This document shows, one piece after another, positions 56,899 to 64,000 of a stretch of 64,000 nucleotides of DNA. Positions within the stretch are counted from its first letter, which is position 1; each line of letters starts with the position of its first letter. The notes beneath the pieces were generated by a model, which saw nothing but the letters and a program-made list of their open reading frames with translations, did not search any database and was not told the DNA's origin. Location: positions 62,001-126,000 of the forward strand of contig JANEZZ010000728.1 of NCBI GenBank assembly GCA_026122225.1. Direction: 5' to 3'. Position numbers and translations under genes: made by a program. The stretch comes from Heloderma charlesbogerti. Taxonomy: Eukaryota > Chordata > Lepidosauria > Squamata > Helodermatidae.

Positions 56899-58530
56899 AA
56901 GGTTGAGTGGGGATTTGAAAAATAAATCCTTTTGTGGGATGCCCCTTGAGGGAATACTCAAGCAGTAAAGGGCAGCCTGATTTAATGGTTCTACTAGGAG
57001 TGTGTGGAAATTCCCAAGAAGAGTTCCATGATTTGAGATGGGTGAGAATTTTGTTTCAGTCCCATTTTGATAAGAATTTACTAAAATTTGCAAAATTCTC
57101 CATACTCGAGACAGAAAGAACTTGAGATGTTCAGATTCAGATGTGAGAGAAACCAAAACTGACAGATTTGTCCATCCAGGCCCAGGGCTTGGAGTGCTTA
57201 GTTCTTAAAAGTTTGGGTTTGAATTCCTAATATTCAGTCATGTTAATGCTTAATGGGGGTGGCCCCCTCTTTTTCCTGACAGGCTCCTCATCTTTAACAT
57301 CTATATGGCAGGCAGGTACATCAAGGTCCCCTCCATTCGGGGAATAGCTGTACCCATTGAAGTTGGCTGGTGCAGGTGGCTGAGAGTTTTGTTTCAGTTC
57401 GTTTTTGATAACAATGTACCAACATTCACAAAGCCCTTCATATTCGGGAGAGAAAGAACTTGAGGTTTTAAAAATCTGCATGTGGGAGAAGGCGAAACTG
57501 CCCATCCCTTCCCATGATACGTTCTGATACTTTTGTGACAGGCTGCAGAGAGGCATGGAAAACCTTTTGGGCCTACCCACAGGAAGCTACTTTGTCTCAT
57601 TTACGCAGGGTATATTTATGGTGCTATACTTCCTTTATAGATGCTGCTCTGAGATGCATTGCATCATTGGCTTTGTAGTCTATCTAGCCGTGAAGTACTA
57701 TTACCTATATTCAGAGTTAGAAGTTCTCAAACATTTAAATAAACTGCAGCGGCACAAGCAATGATTAAAAAAACATTATGGGAGTTAGATCCAATAGCAA
57801 ATAGCTGTGGACTGAAGCTAGGTTTAATTCTGGAAAGGATAGCCATGCTGCAGCAAGAGCATGGGACAATAGTGGTGCAGGATATTTTGGTGCCCGTGTT
57901 TCTGGCCACAGGAAGCACATATGCAGAATGTGTTATATTCCTCAGTTGCTTTATCCCTGGGCGGGCTAACTTTATTTTCTTGTTTCATTGCCTTATTGAT
58001 GTTGCATTCTCTCTCTCTCTCTCTCTCTGCTATTAAACAAATGCAAGTTAAATATTTATGTACCTGATGGCTAAAGTGGATGTAGAGCATTTCTGAAAGA
58101 GGACCTGCTAATGCTAACTCACGCACATGATGCATTTATGGGAAAACAGTAATAGCCTGCTAGTGAAGCATGAATATTTATTAAGAAATGGTGAGCCAAT
58201 AGTTTCAGCTCAATTTCATTCTGAGTTTCTAAAAGCCTTCAAGTTTTCTGCTGTACTGCTTACGTTTCAGAGCTGCTCTACTGCTCACATTTTGATTTGA
58301 GATTGAGGAAGAGGGAATATTGCTGGCACATTCATCAAAAGGCAACGAGACTCATTTAGTACTGTGTGCATTGTTGAATGTCGGGTGCAATGAATACATC
58401 TCGCAAGCTTCACAATTGCATGGAGTATTTTTCAGCTGTGGCATGGCTGCTAGCACCTTCTCTTGCAAGGAAAGTGGAAATCTACATGAGAATTTATCTA
58501 CTTATTTTGATTTATAGCCTGTCTCATCCT
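56899..58530. other. Unique DNA with possible family-B fragments
   Basis: 56992-57165 and 57375-57515 share words (GTTTCAGT, TTTGATAA, AGAAAGAACTTGAG) and may be two decayed copies of one MITE. (CT)n at 58012-58029. No gene. Confidence 0.45.
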
Positions 58531-58544
58531 AAAGATTCAGGGTA

Positions 58545-58767
58545 AAAAGGTAAAGGTGTCCCCAACCAGTCGTGTCCGACTCTAGGGTGCGGTGCTCATC
58601 CCCTTTTCTAAGCCGAAGAGCCAGCGCTGTCCAAAGACGCTTCCGTGGTCATGTGGCTGGCATGACTGAACACCGAGGTGCACGGAATGCTGTTACCTTT
58701 CCCGCCGAGGCGGTACCTACTTTATCTACTTGCAATGTCTTGCTTTCGAACTGCTAGGTTGGCAGGA
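58545..58767 (-). mobile_element. SINE with BovB-like 3' tail
   Basis: Perfect 14-bp direct repeat AAAGATTCAGGGTA (58531-58544, 58768-58781). On minus, the 3' part reads CCTAGAGTCGGACACGACTG, the conserved BovB 3' motif, then a CCTTTACC tail. The body has AACCTAGCAGTTCGAAAGC, a B-box-like word. I know this as a common squamate SINE but do not assert its name. Confidence 0.85.
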
Positions 58768-59374
58768 AAAGATTCAGGGTAGATAACCACAATTTTGAAA
58801 TAAATTCAAGTAAAATGCCACTGGAACTGAATAAGATTGAATCAGGGTAAAATACCATTTACTCAAGTTGCCACTGAAATTTTGAAATTTCGTAACTGAA
58901 GATGAAGCTGGAAATCCCTCCTTAGGCAAACTCTCTGAAGAAATTTGAAGCAGTTAAAGGAATTTCGGTAAGATTTGCTGTCTGATTCACAAGACAAAAC
59001 CAACTTGATTGTCTTTTGAATCATGGAGGAAATTCCATACAACAGAATGAGAAGCTGACAGCAAGAAAGAAACAGGCCAGAGTCGCTATAGAGAGAACCC
59101 ACAAAACACCCACACCCACGCACACATACATGACACTCAACATCTTTCCCTTACAGGGCAAGAGCAGGGAAACCCAGCATGGTTTCTTTTAAAATAACTC
59201 TCATTTGTGACCAAAACTGGTGTTTTATGCCACAATGTTTCACATTGCAAAATCTGCTTTTTACACACACACAAAAGCCTTTACAATTTATGAACTGGAT
59301 ACACAGTTGCTGGTCTCATCATGTTTACTGCAGTTTGGAGTGATGTGTCATGGCTTACCTATTGGTTTATTCTT

Positions 59375-59503
59375 TTCCTTCCCCAACGTGATGCCCTCCA
59401 GGTGTTCTGGACTACAATTCCCCTCAGCCCCAGCCAGCTTGACAAATGGTCATGGGAGCTGTAGTCCAAAACAGCTGGGGGGCACAACATCAGGGAAGGC
59501 TAC
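59375..59503. mobile_element. hAT-like MITE, CAGCCTTCCCCAA family
   Basis: CTTCCCCAACGTGATGCCCTC and ATCAGGGAAGGCT, with foldback TGGACTACAATTCCCCTC / ATGGGAGCTGTAGTCCAA. Left end eroded. Confidence 0.75.
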
Positions 59504-59819
59504 TTTAAAGCAACATATGGCATCCTCATTCATGGACTCAGGGATGACTCCAGCATGTATTTGGATGGCCTTAACATATAGTAATCAGGTGGAAATGTTC
59601 CCCTCATTGACCATGCAGTCATCCAGAACTCCTTGTGATTTTCCTTGTCCTTTTCGAAAGGCTTTATACCTCCGCTTTTTGGAGATATATTACTGTTTAT
59701 ATCCTCAAAGCTTTGTCTCTCTGTGTATGTGTGGCTGTTATGGAAGCATGCAATTATTCTTAGCAGGGTGTCATCCATGTAGAGATGATGTATTTTTTAA
59801 AATGTTCATGAATGCCACA

Positions 59820-60103
59820 AAGAAAAATGTACCCTAAAATACACAATGTTCTACACATTTTACCCCTAAAATACACAATCCAGTACACATCTTACTGAAA
59901 AATAATCATTTTTGTATGCATTTAACAACAAGCATTTCATATGCATGTTGGTGTGTTTTTGAGCTTAGAACTGTATCACAAATTTTGGAGAAGTAAGAAA
60001 ATGGAAGGATAACTGCATTCCAATCCATGTATCAGTCTGGAGAGTGCGGATCAGGTCAGTTTACTTAAAAATGTGGACCAAACAATATTCTCAAGCATCC
60101 CTA
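59820..60103. repeat. Family-B MITE, left end unresolved
   Basis: Right end AAGCATCCCTA (60093-60103), preceded by GAGAGTGCGGATCAGG and a TGCATTT-rich body like 42146-42585. Confidence 0.55.
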
Positions 60104-60245
60104 GAAGACAATGGAGATGAAGAAGGAATAATCATAGCACTGGCATTACACCGAATTGGGATAACCATTCTACCAAACTTTCTGTAAGCTTGGAAGCTTG
60201 TATTTAATTTTTGTTTTAACCAGATGAATAGCACGAGCCTTGCAT

Positions 60246-60318
60246 GCTTATGCAGAAGTAAAGACCCACTGTGTTCAATGGGGCTTACTTCCAGGCAAGT
60301 GTGCATAGGATTGCTACC
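60246..60318 (+). repeat. Dispersed repeat of about 70 bp
   Basis: GTTCAATGGGGCTTACTTCC and GTGTGCATAGGATTGC, the best-preserved copy of this repeat in the window. Confidence 0.6.
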
Positions 60319-60923
60319 TAAATGTTTTGATAGCCCTTTACCAACCTTGCCCAATCTGGTGCCCTCAGATGTGTTGGACATCCCAACCTGGTGCTCCTGT
60401 ACAGTGGTGTGTGTTTTTTACAGATTTATCTAATCTGCACCTCCCAGAACTGAATGCAAAAATGGACTTTCCATGGAAAAAAAGAAAGAAAAGTGTTCAA
60501 CATGCACACATTTGAAAAATGTGCAAAACCACCACTAAGTACATTTCTAAAATGCACACAAACGTGCTTTAGTCAATGGGGGAATGTGTCCATTGATATG
60601 TCCATTGATATGTCTATCTGAAAAATACGCACAAAAATATGTACAGATTTTTTTTCCTTTAAAAAATGCTTGGATGGAACTGGTCTGGAAAGGACTGAGA
60701 GCTGGAAAAAGGAGGACATCTGTGGAAACGGACTTGGCAGATCTACTCAAGTTAGGGCTAGTGGAGAGGGGAAATGAGTATGCAGGCAAGCCCAGCACAA
60801 CATCCCCATCCCTGCCCACTGAGTCCTCAGTCTTCAACACGCTGAGCAGAGAGGTCTGAAATAGGGGGGGGGGGAGCATTCAATTTGCATTCACTTGAAC
60901 ATGACTTCAGTGCAGTTGGGAAC

Positions 60924-61782
60924 GAGGGCTGTGCAGGGCCCCACCGATCCGACTCGGAAGCCACCTTGTGGCTTCAGAGGCAGGCCCAATTTGGCTCGGG
61001 CTGATTAAACCCAGACCCAACTCGGCCCTGAACCCAAAGAGGGATTTGGATGGCCAAACCCTGTTTTGGGTCCCCCCTGATGCTCCCGCACAAACCCACA
61101 GCTCCTTACCTTCCTTTTCCTCCTCCATCGCTACCACCTTCTCCTCTGTCATTGCCTTCTCCTCCTCCATTGCTGCTTCTGCCACTGCCACCTCCCCTGC
61201 CACCACCCTCTCCTCCACTGCCACCGCCTCCACTGCGGCCTTCTCCTCGCTGCCACCTCTACTATCATCGCTGTTGCAATCTCCTGAGGCCTGGATGCAT
61301 GCCGGCTCTTCTTGCAGGGAGTCACCAATTTTAAAATGGCAACTTCCAGGAGCTTCCAGGAAGTTGCCATTTTAAAAATGGTGACTCCCTGCAAGAAGAG
61401 CTGGCGCATATCCAGGCCTCAGGAGCTGGTGGCGGCGATGATGGCGGCGGCAGTGGTGGAGAAGGAAGCGGCGGCAGCAGAGCTGCCAGTGGAGGCAGCA
61501 GAGACTGATGAGGTGGTGGAGGTGATGGCAGAGGTGGTGGTGGCGGAGGTGGTGGCGATGGCGGCGGAGGTGGGTGGCTCAGGTAAGGACCTGGAGGTGC
61601 CGGCGCATGTGGGCCAGGGGTGCTGAAGCTCCGAAGCACACCGAGTGCTTCAGAGAGCCCCTGACCCACTCCAGGCTGCTTTGTGCCCCCTCCGCTTTGC
61701 TTTGGAAGGGGCTCAAAGTGACCCGAAATAGCCCACTTCGAGTCAGAGTTTTGGCCTCGGGCCGAAGCAGTGCACAGCCCAA
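60924..61782. mobile_element. Large palindromic MITE with TAGGGCTGTGCA-type ends
   Basis: Ends GAGGGCTGTGCAG and TGCACAGCCCAA (decayed TAGGGCTGTGCA), duplication TTGGGAAC/CTGGGAAC (7 of 8; 60916-60923, 61783-61790). The core (61281-61433) is a palindrome with TAAAATGGCAACTTCC / GGAAGTTGCCATTTTA. Each flank is a triplet-rich run (CCTCC/CCACC left, GGTGG/GGCGG right). Donor-like CTTACCTT (61106-61112, minus) and CAGGTAAGG (61580-61588, plus) face outward. Acceptor-like CTTCTTGCAG occurs on both strands around the core. 859 bp, no transposase. The Ala/Glu- and Pro-rich open frames here arise from the triplets. Confidence 0.82.
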
Positions 61783-61796
61783 CTGGGAACCCTTAT

Positions 61797-62172
61797 GCAC
61801 TATTTATTTATTGCATAGTTTTATGTACCACTGCATTTATTTAAAAATCTCTCTTTGTGGTTCACACACTATATTACAACATACATTGAAATACATACAA
61901 CTTGCTAAGACATTTATATAAAACATTAATAAAAACATTGAAATCAGTGAAAATCAATTAAAGCCACACCATAATAAAACAAAGAGACTGGGCAGCACAT
62001 TCACTCAGGGAAGGTCTGACTAAAGAAATTGGTCTTTTGTTGGTGCCTAAAGCATGCTACAGTTGGCACTATATGCCAGCGGGACATCGTTCCATAAATT
62101 GGCTGCTACGACGGAGAAGGCCCACTTCCTGGTTACTGTGGCAATCTGCAGGGCGTGGTACAGCCAGCAAGA
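61797..62172 (-). mobile_element. L2-type LINE 3' end
   Basis: Minus frame pieces read AFSVVAANLWNDVPLA, the L2-type C terminus, followed by non-coding 3' sequence and an AATAAATA end near 61800. Confidence 0.75.
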
Positions 62173-62877
62173 CCTCCTCCGCTGATTTTAATGCTTGCAT
62201 AGGTCTGCATTGGGGATGGCGATAAAGCAAAGTTCCTGATCATGTGGAGGTTTCTATTTGTGTTCAAGTGAATATGAGTAGAAGCCTGCTTCAGACCTTC
62301 CCCCACAACATGGGGAGGCCAAGGACTGAGTGAGCAGGGATGAGGACATTAGGGTCACGCCCCTTCCCATCTTTTAGCCTTCACTTGAGCAGGCTCAATG
62401 CGTGCATAGGGCTGGGGAGCTGACTGTATCACGTGCTATTGCGATTCAACCTGCAACAGTAGTGTCTGACAAAGGAAGGTCTACCAGTCTGTTCAGTCCT
62501 TGCGCAGGGAGCTCTAGTCTACACATTCTGTAAGGTTTTATGCATTTGACTCTGAAAATCCTTCTTCTGTCTCCTGAGTATCAGCCAAAATGTTGGCTGC
62601 CACACAAGCAACTCAACAGAGACCTAAAACTATTAATTAGAGAATCCTATGCATCAGCTCTTTCTGCCTCACATGAACTTTTCACTGCAAGTGCTGAAGT
62701 TGAGGTGCTGGAGTGGAACCAAAAATCAGCAAAAAAGTAGAGAACAAGTTACTAAGGAGTTCAGACAAGTGCTAGAAAGAAAGAAACAGTCTGCTTTCTG
62801 GAGGATGGCAAGTATCACCAGTTCAGAAAAATGACACTTATTTGTAGTAGGAAGGGAAACCCTACTATTGTTAAAAC
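62173..62877. other. Unique non-coding DNA
   Basis: No supported feature. Confidence 0.45.
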
Positions 62878-63000
62878 TAGGGCTGTGCACCGCTTTGGTC
62901 CAAATCCCAAATTCTGAAGTAAATCAGGGTGATTTGGACTGTTTCAGTCCATATCTGAAGCGAGTCTGGAGCAGTCCGAAGTGGACTGAAGTAGGGATTT
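62878..63000. repeat. Left end of a TAGGGCTGTGCA repeat
   Basis: TAGGGCTGTGCACCGCTTTGG, then CAGGGTGATTTGGACTG. Mirrors the end at 20343-20354. The right end was not found; GTTAAAAC precedes it. Confidence 0.5.
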
Positions 63001-64000
63001 ACAGACTGTGTAAAATCCACTCCATCTGTGTTCCGTGGATTGTCAGGTGCCTTTCGTTCCATCATCTGGCCATAGACAGATGTGGAAAAAAATTCATCAT
63101 GTGGAAAAATATGTAAATAATTACATAAATATTTACATAAGTATTTACGCAAGTATTTACATAATTTACCTCAGTACGTAACATTTAGTGTATTGTCCCC
63201 CATTCCATTCAGCGTTTCCTCCGCAGAAACTTATGTATTTTTCTATGGATTTATATGTGTAAATTTTGGGAAAGCAAAAAAATCATCTGAAAGTCCACGG
63301 ACTCCTCACGGCCTGAGGGGGGTGCTCTGCAGTAGATTCTGCAGGGCGGATTCTTAGACATCCAAGCTTGTTTTCCCTTCTGTATGTCAAATGACCATAA
63401 GAAGAATATGATCAGACTAGGCCATATGTATTTTTTAAATGTTTGCTTCATCTTATCCTTCCTGGGGAAAAGGGATGCCAAAATGATCAGGGGGCTGGAA
63501 CAATTCCTCTCTAAAAGGCTTCAGTGTTGGGGCTACTTAATTTAGAAGAAAGGTAAATAAGGGGGGAGGTTTATAAAATTATATGGAGTAGAGAAAGTGC
63601 AGCAGTGCAATTAATAAATAAGCCCCACTGAGTTCAGTCAGTGTAACTTTTCCAGGTAATGTGTATTGCAAGTTGCAGCCAAAGAGATGTTTAACTTTTC
63701 TTTCTTCCTTTAATGAGAGCCTCAGGTCAGTGGTAGATTCAAGACAGACAAAAGGAAAGTACTTTTGCTCTTCAAAATAACCCCTATACCAGAGATTAGG
63801 GATAGTGACCTCCTAATTGTCACCTTAAACACCTTCTGATTTGGATCTCTTATCAGAGATTGCAAAATTCAGAGCAATCTGAAGAATAACTATGTTCCAA
63901 TCTGCATATTAGTCCAGGAAATGCGAATTAGGTTGATTTGTTTAAAAATATGAACCAAATGCATTTTCCTCATCCCTACTTAATGCAGCATCCTAGTTCC
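63001..64000. other. Unique DNA with AT-rich tandem and a MITE end
   Basis: 63111-63170 is a short tandem of TATTTACATAAG-like units. 63800-63990 ends TTTTCCTCATCCCTA (right end at 63979) and looks like a family-B MITE with an uncertain left end. No gene. Confidence 0.45.

Noticed and set aside
61050..61669. Pro-rich and Ala/Glu-rich open frames on both strands
   Set aside because: They are translations of CCTCC/GGTGG triplet runs inside a palindromic MITE; no frame is favoured by codon pattern.

Overview
The window is vertebrate nuclear DNA from a squamate reptile (lizard or snake). No host gene exon, rRNA gene, functional tRNA gene or CRISPR array could be supported. The squamate call rests on repeats read directly from the sequence: a tRNA-type Sauria SINE (1451-1688), a BovB/RTE 3' end (47827-47929), 5S-rRNA-derived SINEs with a CR1 tail (43266-43428, 40741-40854), L2-type LINE ends, and three CR1 LINE copies ending in ATTCTATG repeats. 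The stretch is probably intergenic or deep intronic. Assignments to named families come from memory and were not searched.

Layout. 1-9.9 kb: mostly unique DNA with a Sauria SINE and several MITEs, including two large GC-rich compound elements (H1 4268-4930, H2 7281-8190). 9.98-14.9 kb: a long, decayed CR1 LINE on + (ORF1 with zinc-binding and esterase motifs; ORF2 with endonuclease and reverse transcriptase), split by H3 (11582-12324). 15.2-19.2 kb: H4, then a second CR1 on - (16001-19120), split by H5 (17889-18855). 19.2-21.4 kb: a 245-bp tandem duplication and a pair of inverted dispersed repeats. 21-29.8 kb: unique DNA, small MITEs, microsatellites and an L2/CR1-type LINE fragment. 29.8-31.7 kb: H6 and H7. 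32-50 kb: dense small palindromic MITEs, SINEs, L2 ends and a BovB fragment. 50-64 kb: unique DNA, a third CR1 with a 256-codon open frame (56105-56898), a SINE with a BovB-like tail and a perfect 14-bp target duplication (58545-58767), and a large MITE (60924-61782).

The most notable content is the H family, seven copies of a non-autonomous DNA element. They have TAGGGATGT...ACATCCCTA ends, and H1, H3 and H5 have perfect 8-bp target duplications, which is hAT-like. The interior is almost entirely a chain of palindromes built on GGCTACGTAAAT/ATTTACGTAGCC. Every readable end carries a 5' splice-donor-like site (AGGTAAGT or close) facing outward. A second family member type (60924-61782) shows the same outward donors plus central splice acceptors on both strands. 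Both older CR1 copies were hit by H elements, so H spread after these CR1s inserted.
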